Source of the DNA: Stomorhina lunata
Lineage: Eukaryota > Arthropoda > Insecta > Diptera > Rhiniidae
Length of the DNA: 64,000 nucleotides
NCBI GenBank assembly: GCA_933228675.1
Contig: OW121743.1
Span: forward strand, 89,077,438 to 89,141,437
Direction: 5' to 3'
Under the pieces are notes generated by a model. The model did not search any database and was not told the origin of the DNA. It saw only the letters and a program-made list of their open reading frames with translations. Positions 21,631-31,640 of the stretch are shown in pieces. How positions within the stretch are numbered: the first letter of the stretch is position 1; each line of letters starts with the position of its first letter. The position numbers were made by a program, and so were the translations under genes.

Positions 21631-22570
21631 GATTTAATATCAAAAATGCTTTTATATAATATTAGTATAGATTTGTTTGTTGAGTTAAATTGATCTAGTT
21701 TTACTCTACGGTTTGATAAATTTATTGTTGTTGTATATCATTAGGTATATCGTTGAGGGCGCCATCCAACTTTTTCGCTCCCGCTTATAATAGCATCTGA
21801 CCTATCTGACCAGCTGAAAGCTCAACCGTTAAACTTAATAATACTTTGCCCAATTAGCCTAAGATCGAAAAGACCTTATGTAAACATTTTTTGCTGGGAT
21901 TATAGATTTGTAAAAATTTCTTATAGTCATATCAAAATATCCATTTGCCAAGTCAAGCCACCGTTTGAGACTAAACATGCCATAAATCTTAATTGTAAAA
22001 TATCGTTACTGCCTTTTGTTCGCAACAATTAAAACATTTCAAGGTTCTGCCATAATTTTTTTATGAATGAAAAGTCTCTATCTCAGTCCCGACATCTGGG
22101 AAAATGATAAAGTGCTACATTTACCACATTAAACAACAACAAAAGAAATTAGACTAGAATCTAGTCACTAGACACAAAAATACATGTTTGAATTTACATT
22201 GGACGGACTGACTTTGTAGCAAAGATTAATCATGCAAAAAGTCAACGATTATTCATAAAAGAATGCAAAAGTATTGCAAACGATGAAATATTTATTGCAT
22301 TTTATTTGCCTTATGCATTTATTTCACTTAATCAGACAACGAGTTCCTACTCCGGCAGTCGATAGCATGTGAACTTTCGCTTTCACTGTGTTCATGACAT
22401 TTTGAAACAAAACAAAAAAAAAAAATTGAAATACATCTGGGTTCTATGGGATTTGTGTGATTAAATCTAGTTTAAACGGAGTAAATAATTGGTGAGAAGA
22501 TATCGAACAAAAAATAGTAATATAACACAGGAATTCTTGAAACAAAGAATGTTCCGAATGAAGTATGCAT
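21631..22570. other. Spacer, nothing recognised
   Basis: AT-rich, apparently unique. No frame or repeat supported. Confidence 0.4.
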
Positions 22571-22716
22571 TAAAATCATTCTATAGAAAAATATTTTTAA
22601 CGAAAATTTTCTAAAAAAAAAAATTTTAAAGAAATTTTTCTATAGAAAAAATTTTTTCAAGAAAATGTTTCTATAGAAAAAATATTTTAATTCTTAATAG
22701 TTATGTTTGTAAATTT

Positions 22717-22925
22717 AGTAATAATGCGAGGTTTTCGATCTGTCTAAATTGGGGATAATCCTTCTGAAGAGATGGCTTAACCAACCATCGAAACGCGTCG
22801 AGGAATTTGGTTTCTCCGCAAACATTTTTTGGCTTTTTATCAATAAATTGATCTGTTACATTAATAAATAAATGTAACAGGTTTGGGATCAAATGCAAAT
22901 ACAATTCTTTTTGAAAAATATTTTA
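22717..22925 (+). mobile_element. Hammerhead-bearing dispersed element H, copy 1
   Basis: Starts near ATAATGCGAGGTTTTCGATC and ends near GGGATCAAATGCAAATAC and TTCTTTTTGAAAAATATTTT. 58375-58592 matches it end to end; 34685-34925 (minus), 33600-33725 (minus) and 31490-31640 are relatives. It holds the ribozyme at 22759-22804 and a self-complementary stretch, GTTACATT, AATAAATAAATGTAAC. It encodes nothing. Hammerheads of this kind are known in Penelope-like elements and retrozymes, so a link to such a retroelement is inferred. It sits inside satellite C. Confidence 0.7.
22759..22804 (+). ncRNA. Hammerhead ribozyme, type I, intact core
   Basis: Order of parts: stem I strand TCCTT, core CTGAAGA (22764-22770, fits CUGANGA since position 7 is free), stem II GATGG/CCATC closed by a 9-nt loop, core GAAA (22790-22793), a minimal stem III of one A-U pair with a CGCG loop, cleavage triplet GTC (cut expected after 22799), then stem I strand GAGGA pairing with TCCTT with one G-U pair. 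All conserved positions of the hammerhead core are present. The very short stem III suggests action as a dimer through the self-complementary ACGCGT. Activity is not shown. Confidence 0.8.
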
Positions 22926-25900
22926 ATGGAAATTTTTGTATAGAAAAAATTTTTTAACGAAAATTTTTCTACAGAAAAAATTTTTTAATGAACATTTTTC
23001 TATAGAAAAAATTTTTAACGAAAATTTTTCTTTAGAAAAAATTTTTAACGAAAATTTTTCTTTAGAAAAAATTTTTATCGAAAATTTTTCTATAGAAACA
23101 TTTTTTTAACGAAAATTTTTCTATAGAAAAATAATTTTGACGAAAATTTTTCTATAGAAAAATAATTTTGACGAAAATTTTTCTATAGAAAAATAATTTT
23201 AACGAAAATTTTTCTATAGAAAAATTATTTTAACGAAAATTTTTCTATAGAAAAATAATTTTAACGAAAATTTTTCTATAGAAAAATAATTTTAACGAAA
23301 ATTTTTCTATAGAAAAATAATTTTAACGAAAATTTTTCTATAGAAAAATAATTTTAATGAAAAATTTTCAACCGAAAAATATTTTTAACGAAAATTTTTC
23401 TATAGAAAAAATTTTTTAACGAAAATTTTTCTAACGAAAAATATTTTTAACGAAAATTTTTCTAACGAAAAATATTTTTAACGAAAATTTTTTTAATGAA
23501 AAATATTTTTAACGAAAATTTTTCTATAGAAACATTTTTTTAACGAAAATTTTTCTACAGAAACATTTTTTTAACGAAAATTTTTCTATAGAAACATTTT
23601 TTTAACGAAAATTTTTCTATAGAAAAATTGTTTTAACGAAAATTTTTCCATAAAAAAATTTTTTTAACGAAAATTTTTCTATAGAAAAATTTTTTTAACG
23701 AAAATTTTTCTACAGAAACATTTTTTTAACGAAAATTTTTCTATAGAAACATTTTTTTAACGAAAATTTTTCTATAGAAAAATTTTTTTAACGAAAATTT
23801 TTCTGTAGAAAAATTTTTTTAACGAAAATTTTTCTATAGAAAAATTTTTTTAATGAAAATTTTTCTATAGAAAAATTTTTTTAACGAAAATTTTTCTATA
23901 GAAAAATTTTTTTAATGAAAATTTTTCTATAGAAAAATTTTTTTAACGAAAATTTTTCTATAGAAAAATATTTTTAACGAAAATTTTTCTATAGAAAAAT
24001 TTTTTTAATGAAAATTTTTCTATAGAAAAATTTTTTTAACGAAAATTTTTCCATAGAAAAATATTTTTAACGAAAATTTTTCTATAGAAAAAATTTTTTA
24101 ACGAAAATTTTTCTAACGAAAAATATTTTTAACGAAAATTTTTCTAACGAAAAATATTTTTAACGAAAATTTTTCTAATGAAAAATATTTTTAACGAAAA
24201 TTTTTCTATAGAAACATTTTTTTAACGAAAATTTTTCTATAGAAAAATTTTTTTAGAAAAATTTTTTTAACGAAAATTTTTCTATAGAAAAATTTTTTTA
24301 ACGAAAATTTTTCTATAGAAAAAGTTTTTTAACGAAAATTTTTCTATACAAAAATTTTTGTAACGAAAATTTTTCTATACAAAAATTTTTTTAACGAAAA
24401 TTTTTCTATACAAAAATTTTTTTAACTAAAATTTTTCTATAGAAAAATTTTTTTAACGAAAATTTTTCTATAGAAAAATTTTTTTAACGAAAATTTTTCT
24501 ATAGAAAAATTTTTTTAACGAAAATTTTTCTATAGAAAAATTTTTTTAACGAAAATTTTTCTATAGAAAAATTTTTTTAACGAAAATTTTTCTATAGAAA
24601 AATTTTTTTAACCAAAATTTTTCTATAGAAAAATTTTTTTAACCAAAATTTTTCTATAGAAAAATTTTTTTAACCAAAATTTTTCTATAGAAAAATTTTT
24701 TTAACCAAAATTTTTCTATAGAAAAATTTTTTTAACGAAAATTTTTCTATAGAAAAATTTTTTTAAAAAAATTTTTTAACGAAAAAAATTTTTTAACGAA
24801 AATTTTTCTAACGAAAAATATTTTTAACGAAAATTTTTCTAACGAAAAATATTTTTAACGAAAATTTTTCTAATGAAAAATATTTTTAACGAAAATTTTT
24901 CTATAGAAACATTTTTTTAACGAAAATTTTTCTATAGAAAAATTTTTTTAGAAAAATTTTTTTAACGAAAATTTTTCTATAGAAAAATTTTTTTAACGAA
25001 AATTTTTCTATAGAAAAATTTTTTTAACGAAAATTTTTCTATAGAAAAATTTTTTTAACGAAAATTTTTCTATACAAAAATTTTTTTAACGAAAATTTTT
25101 CTATACAAAAATTTTTTTAAATAAAATTTTTCTATAGAAAAATTTTTTTAACGAAAATTTTTCTATAGAAAAATTTTTTTAACGAAAATTTTTCTATAGA
25201 AAAATTTTTTTAACGAAAATTTTTCTATACAAAAATTTTTTTAACGAAAATTTTTCTATAGAATAATTTTTTTAACGAAAATTTTTCTATAGAAAAATTT
25301 TTTTAACGAAAATTTTTCTATAGAAAAATTTTTTTAACGAAAATTTTTCTATAGAAAAATAATTTTAACGAAAATTTTTCTATAGAAAAATAATTTTAAT
25401 AAAAATTTTTCTGTAGAAAAATAATTTTAACGAAAATTTTTCTAACGAAAAATATTTTTAACGAAATTTTTTCTAACGAAAATTTTTCTATAGCAAACAT
25501 TTTTTAACGAAAATTTTTCTAACGAAAAATATTTTTAACGAAAATTTTTCTAACGAAAAATATTTTTAACGAAAATTTTTCTAACGAAAAATATTTTTAA
25601 CGAAAACTTTTCTAACGAAAAATATTTTTAACGAAAATTTTTCTAACGATAAATATTTTTAACGAAAATTTTTCTAACGAAAAATATTTTTAACGAAAAA
25701 TATTTTTAACGAAAAATATTTTTAACGAAAATTTTTCTAACGAAAAATATTTTTAACGAAAATTTTTCTAACGAAAAATATTTTTAACGAAAATTTTTCT
25801 ATAGAAAAAATTTTTTTACGAAAATTTTTCTATAGAAAAAATTTTTTTACGAAAATTTTTCTATAGAAAAAATTTTTTAACGAAAATTTTTCTAAAGAAA

Positions 25901-26089
25901 AAATTTTCTAGACAAATTTTCGTAAAATTATTTTTTTATAGAAAAATAATTTTAACGACCATTTTCTATAGAAAACTAATTTTAATGACAATATTTCTAC
26001 AGAAAATTAATTAAAATGAAATTTTTTCTACAGAAAAACAATTTTAACGAAAATTTTTCTATAGAAAAAATTTTTTAACGAAAATTTTT

Positions 26090-26640
26090 CCATAGAAAAA
26101 AATTATTTTTGTATAGAAAAATTGTCATTAAAATTTCTATAGAAAAATTTTCGTTAAAATATGTTTTCCGTAGAAAATGTTTCGTTAAAATATGTTTTCT
26201 GTAGAAAAATTTTTGTTAAGAGAATTTTTCTATAGAAAAAAATTTTGTTAAAATTATTTTTCTATAGAAAAATTTTCATTAAAATTATTCTTCTATAGAA
26301 AAATGTTCGTTAAAATTATTTTTCTATAGAAAAATTTTCGTTAAAATTTGTTTTCTATAGAAAAATTTTCGTTAAAATTATTTTTCTATAGAAAAATTTT
26401 CTTTAAAATTATTTTTCTAAAGAAACATTTTCGTTAAAATTGTTTTTCTGTAGAAAAATTTTCATTGGAATTAATTTTCTGTAGAAAAATTGCCATTAAA
26501 ATTAGTTTTCTATAGAAAATGTTCGTTAAAATTATTTTTCTATAGAAAAATTTTCGTTAAAACTATTTTGCTATGGAAAAATTTTCGTTAAGATTATTTT
26601 TCTATAGACAAATTTTCGTTAAAATTATTTTTCTATAATA
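26090..26640 (-). repeat. Inverted end block of satellite C
   Basis: Here the repeat reads CTATAGAAAAATTTTCGTTA followed by AAATTATTTTT, the reverse complement of the TAACGAAAATTTTTCTATAG units that fill the array up to about 26090. The switch happens within one or two units, with mixed units near 26100-26220. Confidence 0.85.
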
Positions 26641-26889
26641 TATGAAAAAGGGAAATATCTGTAAACATAAAAATTTCTTAAGAAAAAATATCAAAGAATG
26701 AGTCACTCTTTAGTTGGAATAGGCTTTTAACAGCAAACACAGACCTCAACAATTTTTTTGCAATGACTGCCAGAGCAACATCTAAGCAAACACACAAATT
26801 TTGGGTTAGTTTAATTTTTTCAGCCTGATGCCAAAAATTACATTTGGTTTAGCTCAAAGACCCAAAAAGATATGTATGATTTGTCTATT

Positions 26890-27081
26890 CAGCAGTTCCA
26901 AATTAAAGGACGTCTCCAATACTTGTAGAAGGACAATACATGCTTGACATTAGAAACGATTACTTCGAGACAGCCGCTAGCTGTCTTCTGGAGGTATAGC
27001 CTCCCTTCAAAGACAAGCACCTGTTAAAGTTCCTAGTAGTTTCATCAGTATTGAAGTCTCGCCTTCAATTGGGAACTGCTG
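26890..27081. mobile_element. Short TIR element (MITE-like), copy 1
   Basis: Left CAGCAGTTCCAAATTAAAGG, then ACGTCTCCAATAC; right (reverse complement) CAGCAGTTCCCAATTGAAGG, then CGAGACTTCAATAC. The inverted ends of about 33 bp enclose a 192-bp element. A relative lies at 27893-28101. No coding capacity. Confidence 0.6.
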
Positions 27082-27892
27082 GGTAACTACTATTATAGCA
27101 TAAGACTTTTGTGTAGGTTGCTAAAAGCACTCGTTTTGTTAAGACACTGGGAAAATTGTGACTACTTGGAAAAGCAATTTTTCAGCAGTTTTTTTAAGAC
27201 AGACGGAAGAAACGCGTCATATGAATTCAAGTTGCCACCGTTTACAAGTTGTACTATGGATGCAGAAACTAACATACACATACATACATATACATGATGT
27301 AACTGTAACCGTTTGCTTCTGCTGCTGCCGAAGAGAATGACAATGTTGATGACGCTACGAATTCCGTTTAAATCAAAAATGTGTTAGACCTACTAATGTA
27401 AACGGATAAATGGACATGTGCATAAGGCATGAGACTCTCGAGGTACTTATCTAAGACATTACAAAATTGGCAATATTATTTTGGCTTTTAGCACCGCAAT
27501 GATCATGCCGTTGATGATGACTTTGACGACGACGATGATGTCGTCATTTAGCTTCTTGTTATTTGTAGTGTATTGCGGATTTTTTTGGCAATAAAACTAC
27601 AAAAATAATCAAGTGTTCGATATAAAATATTGGTCAAATGTGAATAGACTAAAGGAAAAACCATCAACATTTGGATAAACTCTAGTTAAATATAAATGCA
27701 AGTATGAGTACAAAGTATGGACCCCGCAGTTGCATATTGTAAGGTCATCTCTAATACCGCTTAAATATCTCTTCTATCGACTCCTTTAAATGACAAAAAG
27801 AGACTTTGACCTCTTCAGTACAAGAAGACAAGAAGAGACTTTGACCTTTTCAGTAACAGACTCGTATTCTATTCTTTACATTGCGTGGAAAC
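27082..27892. other. Spacer, nothing recognised
   Basis: Somewhat less AT-rich than the surroundings, with GATGATGATG-like and ACATACATA-like short repeats (27280-27295, 27500-27545) and a near-perfect 30-bp duplication around AAGAGACTTTGACC (27796-27850). The frames at 27109-27340 show no recognisable protein family. Confidence 0.4.
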
Positions 27893-28101
27893 GGTTCTAA
27901 ATTCAAGGAACGTCTCCAATACCGAGAAACTACTTGAGATTTGAACATGTTCTTATCATCGATAGGGGCATATAGCCGATTTTACTAAGGCAAAAGTCGA
28001 ATATCGGCTTTAAATTATTGACTTTTTACAATGACAAACACAAGTAAAAATCTTTGATCATCATTTCGCCGGTATTGAAGACGGCCTCCCCAATTTCGAA
28101 C
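27893..28101. mobile_element. Short TIR element (MITE-like), copy 2
   Basis: Left GGTTCTAAATTCAAGGAACG, then TCTCCAATACC; right (reverse complement) GTTCGAAATTGGGGAGGCCG, then TCTTCAATACC. It is homologous to 26890-27081 at the ends but diverged inside. Both copies are followed by GGGTTACTA- or GGGTAACTACTA-type sequence. Confidence 0.5.
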
Positions 28102-28439
28102 TAATGGGTTACTATAACAAGTAAAAAACTATTAGAGCTGGTTATTGACATTTTTCTTGTTTACGTTGGCGTCTACAACATCAGATTTGTCTACATAGTA
28201 CTTTACATTAGTGTACTTTTGTGCTCTTGCTGCTTTTTTCGATCATGTGAAGGTCTTTTGATTACAGAAATGGGTAATATTGTTTTCGTGGAAATTGAAT
28301 ATGGGGAAAACTTTGGTTAACAAAATAATATGTAATAAATTGTAGATTATTTTATAATAATGATGATTGTTATTAAATGCTAATTCACTTAACCTTGTCC
28401 ATTTACTGGAAAAAGGAAAATATTGATACTCTGCCTCAC

Positions 28440-28665
28440 CGATAAGTTATTTTACTCTACTTATTTAAATGGTATATATTTACATCCTGTAAAGGTCCAA
28501 AGGTGATAATTTTCTAGAATTCCACGCCCTTCGTTTTTGTGCTCATATTATCCAATTTCCGTCTTGGTCTTTCCATCGAAGTTTCGGACGTCCTTTTTTA
28601 CGAGTTCCCTTTGGGATCATTTTCCAACACTTCCTTGCAGAAGTATTTTTACCGATAACTACCAT
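28440..28665 (-). pseudogene. LINE ORF2 C-terminal relic and 3' end
   Basis: Minus-strand reading gives KNTSARKCWKMIPKGTRKKG, then RPKLRWKDQDGNWII*AQKRRAW (28522-28650). This is the same C-terminal tail as at 15335-15475, with one stop. The sequence beyond it (28465-28510) matches the shared LINE 3' end (CCTGTAAAGGTCCAAAGG, compare CCTGTTAAAGCCAAAGG at 16958). It is a truncated dead copy; upstream sequence to about 28900 is too decayed to assign. Confidence 0.7.
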
Positions 28666-28904
28666 TTTATTTTCTTGAACATTGTCCAAAAGCTCCTAGA
28701 TTTCTCATCTATTTACAATCTACGAATAGGGCCATCCGAAAAAAATCGACATTAATGCTTACAAAACTAAGTGTAGGGTGTTAAGGCATATGCGCTTGGT
28801 AGATCTTGTTACTTCATCTGAATCTATTGAAGGTGTAAATTTCCAGGAATCAGACGCTCTTAAAGTTCCGGACATGAAAATTAATGTGATGCTAACTGGA
28901 ACAA

Positions 28905-29060
28905 GCGCAGTTTTCAGGCATTAAAAGAAGCATTCCAGAGCATTCATTCCAACCGATATCTCTAATAACTACACCATCAATATTTAACTAAAAATATTAG
29001 ATCTTCTCGACCATTTGTAGGATAGGAGAGTATGTGCGCTTCGGCGAAAATTAAGATACG
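28905..29060 (+). repeat. Dispersed repeat R3, copy 1
   Basis: Matches 30095-30260 in the same orientation: TTTTCAGGCATTAAAAG, GCATTCCAGAGCATTCATT, CCAACCGATATCTC, CAATATTTAACTAAAAAT and GTGCGCTTCGGCGAAAAT. The copies are 1.19 kb apart. Both lie upstream of LINE-like material and may be part of one LINE's 5' region. Confidence 0.55.
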
Positions 29061-29406
29061 AAATTAAGGTAACCACTCCATTGATTCATTTAAGTATCGT
29101 CCCAATTATGGTCTCTAACACAGTTGTAGAGGAGATAGAACAGTATTCCTTGGCGGTTCCTTCTAAAAAATTTTTTCAACTCGGACGATCTCGATTTGAC
29201 CTTAATACATGTCTTTTTATCCTACACTTGGTGAAATTATATCTGGTATTTTGAAGAACTTAAAGCTACTAATTGACCAAATAGTTCTGAATTCATCTAC
29301 AATTTCTATGACAACTGACGGAGGCTAACAAACATCTCTTTACAGTTGTTGCCGGGAAATGATGTTGGTTATTAGATCTAATATCTCTTTTAATTGCATA
29401 TTACGT
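29061..29406. other. Spacer, nothing recognised
   Basis: Moderate AT content, no supported feature. Confidence 0.3.
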
Positions 29407-29963
29407 TGTTACGTTTTTCCTTTAAAAATGTGGAAGGATATCCTTTTGCAAACAACCGAAAACAAAATTAAAGCACTTTATGTAGTTTTACAAAGTTTAT
29501 TTTTTTAACTTTAGAGTTAATCACTTAAACACGCTTCACACTTCTTAGTCTCACTGTTCTCTTATATGCGTATCAATTAAAACTCTGCCACGATATCAGT
29601 TCGTCAGCCTTTTATTGTAGAGAAGAGATTTTCTGGCATTTTCTGTAGATGTAAGCAAAGAGCTGCTGTCGTTGATTACACTAACAATGTGGCTTAATGT
29701 TCAAGCATGTTCCAATACATTCACACATGATCAAGAACACACTCACCCATACGTTGTACAAATGGATTATCTGAAGTTAACAGCAACAGAGAGAGAGTGT
29801 AGATAAAGAGCAAAATGTTGTTCTTTTCTTACATCGATTACATTAAGAGAAAAATGTTGTTATAGACACTAACAGAACAGCAGAAAAATTATAGAAAACT
29901 ATGGGAAGAATTAAAGGTAGTGAATTTTGCACAATGGGGCGGAAAAATTAAAAATTCGTGACA
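29407..29963 (-). mobile_element. Possible solo LTR
   Basis: The minus strand begins TGTCACGAATTTTTAATTTT at 29963 and ends CGTAACA at 29407, so the ends are TGTCACG...CGTAACA, like a gypsy-type LTR of 557 bp. Inside, in the right order on the minus strand, are a TATA-like GCATATAAGAG (29568-29580) and an AATAAA polyadenylation signal (29496-29501) about 75 bp later. No internal retroviral-type genes flank it, and I could not find a clear 4-6 bp target duplication, so the call is tentative. Confidence 0.45.
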
Positions 29964-30094
29964 ATATGTTACCCAATTAGATATTAGAAGGCATCCAACT
30001 GGATATTAGATGTAATACCATCATTTTGCTGTTTTTTGACTTAACGCTCTTAATATTCTAGTAATGAGAACAAAATGTGACATTCATTGAAATA

Positions 30095-30260
30095 AACGCA
30101 TTTTTCAGGTGTTGAAAGTAGCATTCTAGAGCATTTATTTCAACTGATATCCTTAACAATTACACTACCGATATTTAACTGAAAATTTTAGGGCTTTTCA
30201 ACCATTTTTAGGACTGGAGGACATGTGCTCTTCGGTAAAATCAAATATGGTCTGTGATAC
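30095..30260 (+). repeat. Dispersed repeat R3, copy 2
   Basis: Second copy of the block at 28905-29060: TTTTTCAGGTGTTGAAAGTA, GCATTCTAGAGCATTTATTT, GATATTTAACTGAAAATTTT, ATGTGCTCTTCGGTAAAATC. Copy 1 carries about 50 extra bases before GTCTCTAACACAGTTGTA, compared with GTCTGTGATACAGTTCTA here. Confidence 0.55.
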
Positions 30261-30433
30261 AGTTCTATCGGCAAAAGATTGAAATGTGTTCTAACATAAT
30301 CAGGAATTTCGTTCCTAAAATGTTAATAATATATAAACCATCTATATCGGACCAAAAATTAAATATACATTTCATATTAGAGCTGCTCAACTGCGTGCAG
30401 AAGAGGTAGTGTTTCCCAGTTCCTATAAAAACA

Positions 30434-30735
30434 ACTAGTGGTGATCTAACCACTGCTACTAAAGATAATTTTATCTGTGCTATATCCTCAGTCTATATGC
30501 CTTATAAGGTAGCAAATCCGCCAGGTAGTTCTTTCACGAAGTCCATGGGAAGTGCCATAAATCCGCTGATCTTGGTTTCAACATAAACGATCGTTGTGAG
30601 TTTGTCTTTGATTTCATAACTACTCGTACTATCAATCTTGGGATCTGCAATAGAAACACTATGTCAACATTTAGAACATTCGGAAAAAGAATCCGAATCA
30701 TTCTATCTATCTTGGCTTCAAGACGCCAGACTTTT
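30434..30735 (+). pseudogene. LINE endonuclease-region relic
   Basis: Frame 1 from 30434 reads TSGDLTTATKDNFICAISSV, then YMPYKVANPPGSSFTKSMGS. After a frameshift near 30574 it reads GFNINDRCEFVFDFITTRTI, then NLGICNRNTMSTFRTFGKRI. The combination YMPY...PPG followed by NINDRGE-x-x-FDFI...NLxICNRGNTPTFRT is the middle of the APE-type endonuclease of Jockey/CR1-like non-LTR elements. Stops and frameshifts make it dead. Sequence to about 30960 may be more of it but is unreadable. Confidence 0.65.
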
Positions 30736-30982
30736 TGGGGTCTTTTGAGACAAGAAGATGAGATTTAGTTCAGAACCGAAAGTTGTAATTCCTGATTAGG
30801 TCAATTGGAAGGGTCGCACTTCCTTCTTTAAGGGAATTAGATCGTCGCAGATCGCACTGATTCTAAAATCTGAAGTCTACCAGGCAGAAATGTTTGCGAT
30901 ATAAAAGGTTAACTTATTTCAAATGGCTATTGATAATGAGATGACTTGGCATTCTTGCAGCATTTAAGATGTCCAACTCTAC

Positions 30983-31256
30983 AGCACAATGTGCTAACTT
31001 TTACAAAAGAGCTTTTGAGCTTTCACGTTGATACACTATGTATGAGCTAGACGCAACTAACACTGCTAACACTTACGTAAAATTGTATTTGTAAAGTCAG
31101 TGTTTCAAAGTCAGTGCTGCCAGATTAGAATTTTTTGCTCGATTATATGAAGAATATTTGAATATATGAAGAAAAATGTAAATCTGACAACACTGACCGT
31201 AAAAGCTTTCAAAGCAGTTTGCCACAAATGCAAATTTTAATGTATATGTTTTTAGA
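30983..31256 (+). repeat. Dispersed repeat R1, copy 2, with small insertion
   Basis: Matches 735-925: CTCTACAGCACAA, CTTTTGAGCTTTCACG, CTATGTATGAGCTAGA, AGCTTTCAAAGCAG and AATGTATATGTTTTTAG. About 100 bp are extra, explained by the small TIR element at 31112-31195. Confidence 0.6.
31112..31195. mobile_element. 84-bp hAT-like MITE
   Basis: Inverted ends of about 24 bp: CAGTGCTGCCAGATTAGAAT then TTTT, and reverse-complement right end CAGTGTTGTCAGATTTACAT then TTTT. The CAGTG...CACTG ends suggest hAT ancestry. It is absent from the homologous copy at 735-925, which supports insertion, but the 8-bp target duplication is not clean. Confidence 0.5.
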
Positions 31257-31489
31257 CAGGCCTGATTTAAGACTTTACAAGGACATAAAATTACTTCTAA
31301 ACTAGTTAAGAAATGTGGTTAAGATCCAATGGACACATCGGTCAAGGACAGGTTAGAATATTCTTGGTTCCTCTTCAGAGCGATAGAAACTTTAATTAAA
31401 TTGCCGATTAAGTAGCAAGACAAGGTTAAATCATAAACCCGAATCATATGAAATTAGATATGAATTGTAAAATGATCTTGGATCAAGGT

Positions 31490-31640
31490 GGAAGCCCCGA
31501 AAAGTCATCGAAACGCGTTCGTTTTATCAAAAAACTATTTATTACAATAATAAATAATTGTAATAAATTGGGATCTTAGTGCAATACACTGCAGTAAAAC
31601 TTTTTAATTAAATGTTTGATGTCCCAAAATTTTGGAGAAA
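31490..31640 (+). mobile_element. Element H, partial copy, ribozyme broken
   Basis: Begins with the right half of the ribozyme (CATCGAAACGCGTTC at 31506). It continues with TTTATCAAAAAACTATTTAT, a TTACAATAATAAATAATTGTAA palindrome and TTAGTGCAATACACTGCAGT. The last 115 bp are an inverted near-identical copy of 34685-34800. CTGANGA and the stem II 5' strand are missing. Confidence 0.7.

Larger units (their letters stand above)
22571..26640 (+). repeat. Satellite C (31-bp unit, about 125 copies)
   Basis: Unit GAAAATTTTTCTATAG plus AAAAATTTTTTTAAC, 31 bp, related to satellite B. Sub-blocks with the variant CTAACGAAAAATATTTTTAA recur near 23380-23500, 24105-24220, 24785-24890 and 25440-25790. 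Two of these clusters repeat a characteristic order of variants 695 bp apart. From about 26100 to 26640 the array runs in the opposite orientation. It contains a hammerhead-bearing element (22717-22925). Confidence 0.97.

Noticed and set aside
27109..27340. Overlapping frames of 60-62 codons in a less AT-rich patch
   Set aside because: No splice signals, domain or similarity that I recognise, and two overlapping frames with equal claim argue against coding.
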